Position numbers and translations under genes: made by a program. From Talpa occidentalis (lineage: Eukaryota; Chordata; Mammalia; Eulipotyphla; Talpidae), in the NCBI RefSeq assembly GCF_014898055.3, contig NW_023601543.1:11307314-11371313 (forward strand): DNA of 64,000 bases, in the 5' to 3' direction. The notes under the pieces were generated by a model. That model had not been told where the DNA came from and searched no databases. It saw nothing but the letters and a program-made list of their open reading frames with translations. Below, piece by piece: positions 54,497 to 64,000 of this stretch (position 1 is the stretch's first letter; every line of letters starts with the position of its first letter).

Positions 54497-56562
54497 GTTC
54501 ACTTTTCTCCCAGTTATTAAGGTATTGTGTAGACCAGGCACTATTTCAGAGTGGTCAGGGGAAAAAAAGAAAAATAACTGCAAAACTGGAGCAATTATCA
54601 GTGACTTCCTCCTGACAGTGACCTTTGACCCAAATATGAAGCAAACTGCAAAGCACAAGCTCTCCCAGAACAAATCAGTCAGAACGGTTTGATATCATGG
54701 CGAAAGGAAGGCCAGGTAGTTGGCTGCGATTTCGCTCTCCAACCAGCGGGGCAGTCTTGGACCATAGCTCTGTGGGAGCATGAATTGCTTACCCGGAGGA
54801 GCCTCAGGTGGCAGAGAGCACTGCTGAGCGATGCAACAGACCCCTTTGTCTTCTGGGTAGCATTTTGAAAGGAATATTAGAGGAAAAAGTAGAAAGAGCT
54901 TAATTCCTGGAGCACATCTCCAGTTTAGCAGGAACTCATTAGATGCCAGGAACTTTTCCTCCTGTAATCCTGAGAGGAGATGAGGCCATTTCCTTCTCTT
55001 TCTGCTGCCTTTACTGACTCTGGGGACTTGCATTAATGATCAGCATGGCTACTTGATTTGCAATGAGCTGATGTGATGATTAATTAGCCTCTGGCTGGAG
55101 TCTGATGAAGTTCTCAGCTCAAAACCCCAGGGATACAGCTCAGGGTAGTCTGTACACACACAAACACACACACACACGCACACCAGGCGAAGAGGCACCA
55201 AACACACACACACACACACATACACACACACAAAACAGGTGAAGAGGCACCAAAGTGGTCTGCTGTAGCCGAGGGGGTTATGATTGACTTTCTACTTTAC
55301 AACCACATGACCTGGATACAACTTGATGTTGTGAAATAGTACAGCTGCTGGCTCAACAAAGCTAACTGTCTTTAGGCATGAAATCAATTTTTTAGTGCCT
55401 TGTAAATAACACTTTGGATCACTTTATCCCACATTTCTTTTTAAAAAATCCTACATTCTAACAGATTTCATAATATCTTATGGTCAACCTTGTCCTTGTG
55501 CTAAAAATTATAATGAATAATACTCAAAATGGAGTCAGAATAGGCTTAAGATAAAATTGGTAAGATTTTAAGTTATTTTAAGAATGTTTTTCTAAACATT
55601 GGGGAACAACTTAAAACTTTTAATTTTATATTACTTCCACCCCCCACCCCCAATCTGGCCACATCCTAAAATTATCTTTAATACTGTTTCGGTTTAATCA
55701 CTATGCTTTCCCTCTGGAAGTTTCAGCAGGACCTTTCGAATCAATCTGTTGATCTAGATGACCACCTTTGTGAGATTAGGAGGGTGCTTACTCTCTATCC
55801 CTCTTTTGCAGATGAGGAAACTAAGGCTGAGAGTTGAAGTTGCCTGCCTTCCACAAGAAAGCCTCCCAGAGAGGAATGAACAGAGCCAAGGTCAGCTTTC
55901 TGACCAGGAGCTGGCCCTGTGTTCTTCCAAGGGGAGGTGAGGAATGTTCTGGAAGGCAGGGGCCCTCTCTCAGAAAACAAGGAGCTGGGGCATGTCACCC
56001 CCCACTTCAAGAAGGAAGGGGGCACTCACTGGACTGCAGTGTCTCCTGGTCAAAACACCCCCACTTCCCAATCTCTACCCTGGTGGATGGCTGTGGAGGG
56101 AACCATTAGTTTTAGGTTATTTCTTCTACCAGGCACATCCTAATGGGTCTGAGTCTGGAGTTGTGGTTATGCTGCTGTCCGGCTGAGCAGAACATAGTGC
56201 TCTTTGTGAAAATCAAGTTAAGTCCATGTAAGGTGGAAAGATCTCAGGAACTGTCCTGGGGAGAGGGTGTGGGACATCCAAATTAATCCTAGCCATGGAA
56301 CCCTTCATGACTTCACTTCTATCCTTTTCTGGACTTGGCATGAATGAGTTATTATTTTTTGATGCTATGGCCTTAGAGGGCCCTTTAAAGTTCTCTTACC
56401 CACAAGGGAATCCTAGAAGTTGGGCTCCAGGGGAACGAGACTCTAGATGGAATTTCCTCACAGAATGACCCTTGCAGATATCATATAGATAACATATAAT
56501 CAGCCTAGGAAATATATTCCACACATGAACTAACATTTGAAAGGTCCCAATTTACTGGAGGT
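54497..56562. other. Unassigned intergenic sequence
   Basis: No gene is recognised. It contains a CA-rich minisatellite (55150-55245), a TGATTAATTAGCC homeodomain-like site at 55078, and a MIR-like piece at 55798 ('gcagatgaggaaactaaggc'). Frames in 55758-56186 overlap in several phases and none has a recognisable domain. Confidence 0.5.
55150..55252. repeat. CA microsatellite nested in a larger tandem unit
   Basis: Two CA blocks, each followed by AGG(C/T)GAAGAGGCACCAAA, giving a unit of about 50 bp repeated twice. Confidence 0.85.
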
Positions 56563-56577
56563 CAGACTACTTTTTTT

Positions 56578-56859
56578 ATTTATTTATTTATTTATTTATT
56601 TATTTGTTTGTTTATACATACAAGCCTGGGTACAGTCAGAAGTGCGGGAAGGTGAGAGAATTCACCAGAGCGGGGAGCAGAGCAGGCAGAAGGACCGAAG
56701 TACACTGCTGAGGGGAGCAGCGGGCGGCAGGAGAGGTCTGCGCGCCATGTGGGACCCTCCTTTGGTGGCCAGGGAGCAGCCGGGGATTGAACTGGTGCTG
56801 CAGAGGCCGCGGGCAGCTTCGCTACCCAGCGCTCAACCGCTGTGCCACCGGGGAGGCCC
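56578..56859 (-). mobile_element. tRNA-derived SINE, type B
   Basis: Flanks CAGACTACTTTTTTT on both sides. The tail is (TTTA)n with TTTG variants. A 6-bp CCAGAG unit is lost relative to other type B copies. Confidence 0.95.
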
Positions 56860-56876
56860 CAGACTACTTTTTTTTA

Positions 56877-57580
56877 ATTGAAGTACCATTGCATTATAGC
56901 ATTATATAATTTTCAGGAGTGCAACATTGAGATTATGTGTATATATATTAAGTTCACCACTAAACATCCACTTCTACCCTTTACCACACCAGGACTCCTA
57001 TTTCCTGATTCATTCACACCCACTTCCCTTCTGGTAACCACTAATTGGTCTTATATAGTCCAAGTGTTTATTTTTGTTTTTAACTTACTTGTTTGTTTTC
57101 TCTATATACCACATAGGAATAAAATCATATGGTGTTTGTCTTTCTCTATCTGGCTTATTTCATTATGCATAATACTCTCTAAGTCTATCCAGGTTGTTGC
57201 AAATGGCAGGATTTCATCTTTATTTATTTATTTTTTGGCTGAATAGTAAACTATGGTGTATATATAGCATATTTTCTTTATCCATTCCTCAGTTGATGGG
57301 CACTTAGGTTGTTTCTAGTTCTTGGTGCTTGTAAACCTGCAATAAAGATGGGTGTGCACATATATTTGAGTTTATGTTTTGTATTTTTCTGGTAAATACC
57401 AGAAATGGGATTACAGGATCATATGGTAGTTCTATTTTTAATTTTTTGAGGAATTGCCATACTGCATTCCATAAAGGTTGCATCCCACCAACAGTGTACA
57501 GGTTTCCCTTCTCTCCATACCTCTCCAACTCTTGTTTTCTTGTCTTTGAGATAATAGCCATTCTCACAGGTGTCAGCAGA
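56877..57580 (-). mobile_element. L1 ORF2 C-terminal region and 3' UTR, antisense
   Basis: The minus strand still reads AVWQFLKKLKIELPYDP (57304-57567 frame), the signature near the ORF2p C terminus. Further along come 'tttgtctttctctatctggc' and 'gttgatgggcacttaggttg' on +. Interrupted by stops; inactive. Confidence 0.9.
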
Positions 57581-57584
57581 CTAA

Positions 57585-58177
57585 TCTATAGTTAAGGAAG
57601 GGATTTCTGGAATTTTCTGTAAGCATTCCAGGCTTCCTACATCTCATCCCTGTCACGAGGTGAAAGGAATGGGAAAAGGAGATGCTTGTTTGGGACAGAA
57701 CAGTACGAGATGGGAAAATCAGCACATGAGAGGGCATTTTGTAATATTTAATCCAAAGGCAAGAATTTTATCCTGCAGGGGAGGAGGAGGGAGAGGGAAG
57801 AGAAGGAGGGAGGGAGGAGCACAGGGGACTGTGGTGATGGTGCACGGGTGTCTTGGGAAAGGAAATTCTATGGGGACTCAATCTGAGGGGGTATGGGGAA
57901 GCAAATATTGTCTAAAAAATAAAAAAATAAAGTCAAGAGTTTTGCTAATTGTTGAATGAGATTATACAAACTCTTTACTGTAAACATTTATATCAAATAA
58001 TTCAATACTTCCAAAATCCTGGAGAAAGTTCTGCTTCACATGCTGCAGGGGCTAGACAAACACTAGCAAGAGATGTTCTAGAGGAAATCTGGGCTTGGAC
58101 TAGCAGCCTGGGCCAGAGAAGTCATTCCTTTGAGCATCAGACTCGTGAAAGCTAGAAGTGCCAATCCATTCTCTTAA
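57585..58177. other. Unassigned intergenic sequence
   Basis: 57777-57830 is a GGA/GGGA-rich purine tract. The rest is unremarkable. Confidence 0.5.
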
Positions 58178-58191
58178 GCAAACTACTTTTT

Positions 58192-58457
58192 TTAAAAGAT
58201 TTATTTATTTATGCATACAAGAGCTGGGGTACAGGCCAGAGATGGGGGGGGGGAGAGGACTCACCAGAGACAGAGCGGGGAACAGAACAGGCAGAGAGAC
58301 TGAAATACACTGCTGAGGGGAGCAGCGGGCGAGACAGGAGAGGTCTGCTGCGCCATGTGGGTTTCTCTCTGGCCGGCCAGGGATGGAACTCGCGCTGCAG
58401 AGTCTGCGGATTGCTTCACAGTGCGGTGCCGAACCCCTTGCGCCACCAGGAAGGCCT
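58192..58457 (-). mobile_element. tRNA-derived SINE, type A
   Basis: Exact 14-bp duplication GCAAACTACTTTTT (58178-58191, 58458-58471). It retains CpG at the B box (GAACTCGCGC). Confidence 0.96.
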
Positions 58458-58479
58458 GCAAACTACTTTTTAAAGTACA

Positions 58480-58830
58480 AAATTATAGAGATGGAGAACA
58501 AATTAATGATTACCAGAGCTTAGGGATGGTGGAGGGGAGTGTGGGGATGTGACTATTAAGAAGTACACCAGGGAGATCTCTGCGGTGATGGGATAATTTT
58601 GTATATTGATGAGATGGCAGTTCCATGAATCCATACATGTAATAAAATGGCATAGAACTAGACACTCACATTGTATCTGTCAGTTTTCTGGCCTTTACAT
58701 GTTCTATAATCATGTGCAATGTAATCATTGGGGGAGACTGGGTGAAGGGCAACTTCCTGTGAATCTATAATTATTTAAAACTAAAAAGTAAAAAAAAAAA
58801 AAAACCTGAAAAAAAAAAAAAAAAAAAACC
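58480..58830 (+). mobile_element. L1 3' UTR end, sense
   Basis: 'tgattaccagagcttaggga', 'catgtgcaatgtaatcattg', 'gggggagactgggtgaaggg' and 'cctgtgaatctataattatt', then two poly(A) runs separated by CCTGA. Confidence 0.85.
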
Positions 58831-58945
58831 TGAAACACAATCCTGCATTTAAGTCCCCTGCAAAACGCTCCACTTATCCAATTTTTCTTTTGAGAAAGCC
58901 CGACCCCTACCTCCCCACCCCTTGACTCTTGACTCCTTGACTCTT

Positions 58946-59075
58946 TTTTTTTTTTTTAACTTTTTTTTTTTTTTGGTGGGACCCTCGCCGGCAGCCGGGA
59001 ATCGAACTGGCACTGCAGAGGCCGCGGGCAGCCTCACAACCCAGCGCTCAACCACTGTGCCACCAGGGGAGGCCC
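58946..59075 (-). mobile_element. SINE head only: tRNA-related part with its own poly(A) and TSD
   Basis: Contains just the first about 100 bp of a type B element (through GAGGGTCCCACC in sense), followed directly by about 30 A/T bases. Exact 16-bp duplication TGACTCCTTGACTCTT at 58930-58945 and 59076-59091 shows it was retroposed in this short form, not trimmed later. Confidence 0.92.
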
Positions 59076-59091
59076 TGACTCCTTGACTCTT

Positions 59092-59794
59092 GAGAGAACT
59101 TTTCCATCTTAATTTCTTCACTAGGGGAAAAAAAGTCAGAGAATGCTTTGCCCTTTTCTTTATTTTAAGCTGCAGAACTGATGTGTCAGATGGAGCTACT
59201 TGATCCTTTGAGCAGACTGGGAAGATTCTATATCTAACTGAGCCAGCTCTTCTCCCTGCCATGCAAAAATAACAGAAACATGTTAAACTCTTTTATGCCT
59301 TCGATGTGACTGGAAGTCTATGGGCAGGAAGAAGGGAGGGAGAGTGTGGGGTCTTGTGGTTCTGAAATGAGAGGCACCAGGCCACCACACAGAGCAGGGG
59401 AGCTCCTCTAGGGTTGAGAAACGTGGAGAAAATGCCCTGGGAGGTCAGGCAATTGAAAGAGTAACAGGTCAGCAAGCCTGGGAGGGGGCAGTTTGAGTCG
59501 AATGTGGAAATGTGAGCCAGTTTCCCCTCCTGACCTCCCGAGCACACCCAAGAGGAGACGGACAGAGCCTGAGGCTTCCAGTGGGAACAGGTGGTTGTGA
59601 CCAGCAGGTTATAAAGGGATCTGGAATGAGAGCACCTGCCACAGGCTGTCAGCTTCCTGACACACTCACACACCCAGAGGCCCCATCTTGACCTTAGTAG
59701 ATTACATGCATGTCACTGAAACTTCTTCATCACTTCCCATCTGCCTCATGCAACTGGGCACTTGACAAGTTGTCTCACATTATTCTCTTTATTT
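59092..59794. other. Unassigned intergenic sequence
   Basis: A 126-codon minus-strand frame (59293-59673) has no recognisable domain. No repeat assigned. Confidence 0.45.
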
Positions 59795-59970
59795 TGAGTC
59801 AGAGGGGCCTGGGTTCAAATCCTGCCTCAACCTACCTACTAGCTGTGTGATTTTGGCAAACTGTTGCTCCTCAGTTTGCTCATCTGGTAAATGGGGGATA
59901 GTACCTGCTTTACAGGGTTTGTATGGTGTCTGACACCTAACAGGTGCTTAGCAAATGAGAGCCTTCTCTG
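59795..59970 (+). mobile_element. MIR element
   Basis: 'gggcctgggttcaaatcctg', 'ctagctgtgtgattttggca', 'catctggtaaatgggggata' and 'ggtgcttagcaaatgagag'. Well preserved. Confidence 0.88.
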
Positions 59971-60559
59971 CTCTGTTTACTGCTTCCCATGTGGATGCAT
60001 ACTGGCTCACTACACCGGAAGTTCCTTAACAGAGCTGCATTGTGTTCTTTCTCCCCCAGCACCTAGCACGGGGTTGGCACACAGCACATTGTTAAGAGGT
60101 CCTTGTAGGCTAAGCTAAGCAGAGCTTTTCTGGCAGCTTCACTGATGAAGACCCAGAAATGGGAATAAGGGAATATGAAAAGCCCATTTCAAAGATTTGA
60201 AGGTGACATGCTGAATTCTTCATTTCTTTATCATATTGTTAGAGTGAAAACTGCCTGGGTGTAAATGCCCACCTTTAGTGCAAATGCAGTTTTAGACAAA
60301 TCTCATGTGCTCAAGTAAACTTAAAGTCAATGGCTTAAGTATGTAGACAAAATGACTTTTTGATCAACTTTTCAGGGGTAGAGCAGGAAAAAAATCAATT
60401 ACAGACTGATATGCTTATTACTACAGAATTCAGAAGGCTGTGCAATAGAGCAACAGAATCTGAAACTGACCCAGTCACATCTACAGTTATTTTTGAGAAA
60501 CAGTGGAAAAAGTAGTGGATCAGGAAATGAAAACCAGAATTGTAGTCTCAGATTTAATC

Positions 60560-60735
60560 ATCCATTCACTTGTTCAGCCAACAAATACTCACTAAGTGCC
60601 TCCAGGGGACTAGGCTCTAGGCATCGGACATGATCCTCCCCTGCATGGAATTTACTGAGTCAGAAGCTGTGTGACCTGAGGGATGTCACGTCACCTCTCT
60701 GGGTCTCATACTTTTCATCTGTCAAATGGTAACAA
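60560..60735 (+). mobile_element. L2/MIR-type composite fragment
   Basis: 'ttcagccaacaaatactcac' and 'taagtgcctccaggggacta' are followed by MIR-like 'agctgtgtgacctgagggat' and 'ttcatctgtcaaatggtaac'. Confidence 0.55.
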
Positions 60736-60743
60736 ATCTATTT

Positions 60744-61016
60744 TTTTATTAAAGATTTATTTTATTTATTTATGCATACAAGAGCTGGGGTGTAGGCTAG
60801 AGGTGGAGGGGTGAGAGGATTCACCAGAGACAGAGTGGGGAGCAGAGCAGATGGATTGACTGAAATACACTGCTAGGGGAGCAGTGGGTGAGACAGGAGA
60901 GGTCTGCTGTACCATGTAGGTTAACTCCCTGGTCGGGGATCGAACTCGTTCTGCAGTGACTGCTAATAGCTTCATAGCACAAGACTTAACCCCTTGCGCC
61001 AACAGGGAGGCCCCAG
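60744..61016 (-). mobile_element. tRNA-derived SINE, type A
   Basis: Flanks AACAAATCTATTT (60731) and AACACATCTATTT (61017). It inserted at the end of a MIR-type fragment. Confidence 0.95.
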
Positions 61017-61354
61017 AACACATCTATTTATAGCATAGAGTAATTATAAGAATTCTATGAGGGATTGCAGGGGTGAGAACCTTGCAGATTCGGTTTGTTC
61101 TCTATTATTGTCCTCCATGTAATGGTTACGTGAATAGCTTGTGATCACTTAGCTTGAAAATTATGTCCAAAGTCTATTTCAAGGAGGCTGAGCATGTTCT
61201 GCCTATCTCATTTTCCTTCCTTATATTTTGGCGAGCCAGTGAAGGCCACAGTGAGCAGGAGGGGAAGAGAGCTCTGCTATACTGGGTGGAAGGGTTACAG
61301 GCAACAGCACTCCACTTTGCATTCTTAAATGGGTTGGATTTCAGACATGGTTCC

Positions 61355-61803
61355 CATTATGAGTTGAACTGGGTCACCCAAAAAGGTATGTTGAAATTCT
61401 AACCCCCAGGTCCTATAAATATGACCTTATTTGGAAATAGGGTCTTTGCAGATGTAATCGAGTTAAAATAAAGTCATTAAGTGAACCTGACTCTAATATG
61501 ACTAATGTCCTTATAAAAACAAGGAAATTTAGACACAAACACATACAAAGAGAGAACATGATGTGAAGACAGACACAGTGTTCAGATTAAGTGAAGATGG
61601 AGGTGGAGACAGGAGTTATATAGCCACAAGCCAGGAACAACTTTGGCTACCAGAAGCTGGAAGAAAGAGGCAAGGAAGGATTCTGCCTAGAGGCACACCT
61701 GCCATACTTTGATTTCAAAGGCCTAGCTTCTGGATTGTGAGAGAATAAATTTCTGTTGTTTTAAGTCACCTAGGTTGTGGTCAGCCCTAGGAAGTGAATA
61801 CAG
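61355..61803 (+). mobile_element. MLT1 (ERVL-MaLR) LTR, nearly complete
   Basis: 'tatgagttgaactgggtcac', 'gaccttatttggaaataggg', 'tctttgcagatgtaatcgag', 'gaagctggaagaaagaggca' and the end 'aataaatttctgttgtttta' to 'ggtcagccctaggaagtg'. No internal retroviral sequence. Confidence 0.92.
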
Positions 61804-62335
61804 TCCCTAAACAGAAATAGCCCCACCACAGAGCTTCTCTCTGCCCTCCATGTAGTCTTGTGCATGAATCCATGTGAAAATGATGCCTTGATCCCAAGTG
61901 ACTAGAAATGTGGATCACAAGAAATGTGCATTTCCATAATGGCAAGAAGAGCTTGTGCGGAATACAAAATTCCACAAGGAAAGCAAATGTCTCCCTGCCC
62001 CCTGGCCCTGTCTGGTCTCAAATATGATGGGAAATAGCAAGTACAGGAAGGCAGCAGACCCATACATAGCGGCCTCGAGTAGCAGCTACTGCTAGTTCTC
62101 AGCACAGAGATAATCTTGGGAAAACCAGGGAGTCCACTGTGGGCCCTGATAAAGACTAGCAGGGCTGCCAGGAGGTCTGACCTGACCTAAGGTTTCCAGA
62201 CACTGAGACGTATCATTGTGCTTTCGAGCCAAGTAGCCACCCAGAGGCTGCTGTCCCAGCAAGGGAGGCATCCGTCCCTTGTGAGACAAACAAAGAATTC
62301 ATTTAATTAGTAACTGTGTATTATTTTAGAAATCA
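61804..62335. other. Unassigned intergenic sequence
   Basis: No gene or repeat that I can name. Confidence 0.5.
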
Positions 62336-63135
62336 TACAACTCAACAACAACAAAAAATACAACCTGATTAAAAAATGAGCAGAGCAATCTAAATAGAAA
62401 TATTTCCAAAGAAGTTATGTGTATGTCCAGGAGACACATGAAAAGATGCTCGTCACCACCTATCATCAGGAAAATGCAAATCAAAACCACAATAAGAGAC
62501 CATCTCACACCTGGAAGAATGTCTATTTTTCAAAAGGCAGCAAACGATAAGTGTTAGAGAGGATGTAGAGAGAAGGGAACCCCCTTACACCCTCAGTGGC
62601 AATGTAGACAGGTTCAGCCGCTATGGGGAAATAGTATGGAGGTTTCTCAGAATAATATAGGTGATCCAACAATTCTGCGTCCAGGTTTCTACCCCAAGAA
62701 TGCAAAAACACTAACTTGAAGGAGTATCTGCTTGCCTATGTTTATTGTGCGGCACTATTTACAATAGCCAAATGACGGAAACAACCTAGGTTCTACGGAG
62801 GCGTAGATTAGAAAAATATGGTGTACATACCCAATGGGATATCATATGATTTCACTCATATGTGGGAGACAAAGAAACAAAGCAGACAAGCAACACAAAA
62901 CAAAAACAAATTCTTAAGATTTTGAGAACAGAATGGGGGTGAACAGAGGGAAAGAGAGTGGAGGGGTGATGAAATGGGTAAAGAGGGTCAAGCGGATGAT
63001 GGTGGACAGAAACTAGACTTTACGTGATCATCACAATACTGAATATGCAGATGTCGAAGTATAACATTGTCCACCTGAAACTTAAATAGTGTTAGAGACC
63101 AATGTTACTTGGAAAGAAAAACGTTTAAAAAAAAA
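62336..63135 (+). mobile_element. L1 ORF2 end and 3' UTR, sense
   Basis: 'aaaatgcaaatcaaaaccac', 'agagaggatgtagagagaag', 'catatgatttcactcatatg', 'tgatggtggacagaaactag' and the 3' end 'cacctgaaacttaaatagtg'. Stops throughout. Confidence 0.9.
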
Positions 63136-63686
63136 GGGAAGAACATCACTATTGGCAACCAACATGGCAATAACAGACAAGAGTCATAATGGATTTGAAA
63201 ACTAGTGAGTTTGATGAGAAAGGTATTATTTATGTAGTCTCAAAGTATCTCCCCATATATTAGCTATTAAGTGTAAAAATAGTATTTTGACAATGGAAAA
63301 ACCTAGCAGACATCATCATAACCAAGTCATCACAGCAAATATGCCCAATAATCATCGTGGGCTTTTTATGTTTTACTCCTGCGGAAAACACATAACCTCT
63401 CATCATGAGGACACAGCAGGCAAACCCAAACTGAGGGATATTCTATAACGTAACTGGCCTGTACTCTTCCTAAATGTTGATGCCACGAAAGGTTGAGAGC
63501 TTGTTGAGATTTAAAGAGACTTAAGAGAGAATTAAGAAACAGGACAACTAAATACAATGTGTGACCTTAGACTGGATCATGGACCAGAAAACTGTAGCTT
63601 CGGAGGACATTCTCAGCCAGTGAACAAAATTTGAATATGACCTATAGATTAAATAACAGTATACTGTATCAATGTTATATTTCTTT
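63136..63686. other. Unassigned intergenic sequence
   Basis: Nothing recognised. Confidence 0.5.
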
Positions 63687-63959
63687 TTTTTTAAAGATTT
63701 ATTTATTTATACAAGCACTGGGTACAGTCAGAAGCGCGGCGGGGGTGGGGGGGAGTGAGAGAATTCACCAGAACCAGAGCAGGGAGCAGAACAGGCAGAC
63801 TGACGAAATACACTGCTGAGGGGAGCAGCGGACGCGGCAGGAGAGGCCTGCGCACCGTGTGGGATCCTCGCCGGGCCGGCCGTGGATTGAACCGGCGCTG
63901 CAGAGGCTGTGGACAGCTTTGCAGCCCAGCACTCAACCGCTGCGCCACCTGGGAGGCCC
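63687..63959 (-). mobile_element. tRNA-derived SINE, type B
   Basis: Flanks TCAATGTTATATTTCTT (63670) and TCATTGTTATATTTCTT (63960) differ at one of 17 bases. It carries a G-rich GGCGGGGGTGGGGGGGAG expansion. Confidence 0.96.
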
Positions 63960-64000
63960 TCATTGTTATATTTCTTGACTTTTCTAACTTGCCTGTGTTT

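Noticed and set aside
57304..57567. 87-codon minus-strand frame as a gene
   Set aside because: It is a remnant of the L1 ORF2 C terminus in an inactive fragment.

Overview
The window is mammalian nuclear DNA. Coding density is very low, spliced exons have GT/AG borders, and there is a CpG-island promoter. Ancient repeats shared by all placental mammals (L1, L2, MIR, MaLR LTRs, MER5-type hAT elements) are interspersed with one very abundant tRNA-derived SINE. The only protein-coding gene I can support is MOSPD1, which is X-linked in placental mammals; the many L1 fragments fit an X chromosome. The SINE is not Alu, B1/B2, carnivore CAN, ruminant Bov, cetacean CHR, pig PRE-1, horse ERE or bat VES as I know them. 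A laurasiatherian of a less-studied lineage is my best guess, but I cannot name the species.

Layout. 1-25,970 is intergenic DNA upstream of the gene: L1 pieces, four MaLR/ERV-type LTRs, MIR/L2/MER5 relics, 14 SINE copies, a candidate CTCF site near 4,030 and an exact 60-bp tandem duplication at 23,977-24,096. About 25,980-27,330 is the CpG island holding the MOSPD1 promoter and non-coding exon 1. 26,424-37,706 is intron 1. 37,707-46,435 holds coding exons 2-6, whose splice sites join into a 213-residue frame matching full-length MOSPD1. 46,436 to about 47,965 is the 3' UTR with three candidate poly(A) signals. 48,000-64,000 is downstream intergenic DNA with more L1 and SINE copies, a 0.5-kb segmental duplication (52,492/53,999), a repeat-poor block at 49,830-51,640 that may hold conserved non-coding sequence, and an MLT1 LTR at 61,355.

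The SINE. 28 copies were found by eye, about one per 2.3 kb. They fall into two types. Type A (17 copies, generally more diverged) starts GCCTCCCTGGTGGCGCAAGG and ends near TTCTTGTATGCATAAATAAA. Type B (10 copies, CpG-rich and nearer to a consensus) starts GGCCTCCCCGGTGGCGCAGC and ends near CAGTGCTTGTATAAATAAA. One copy (48,849) is intermediate. Both types carry a Pol III A-box-like stretch, a B box (GGTTCGATCCC in good copies), a tRNA-unrelated body and an A-rich tail; most copies have recognisable target-site duplications (TSDs).

I found no undescribed biological system. The best items for follow-up are the SINE family and its CTCF-like 5' end, a SINE head retroposed without its body (58,946-59,075), the 52/54-kb duplication whose breakpoint can be ordered against two SINE insertions, a small unidentified retrocopy inside an LTR (9,619-9,876), and a 13-codon upstream ORF split across the MOSPD1 exon 1/2 junction.
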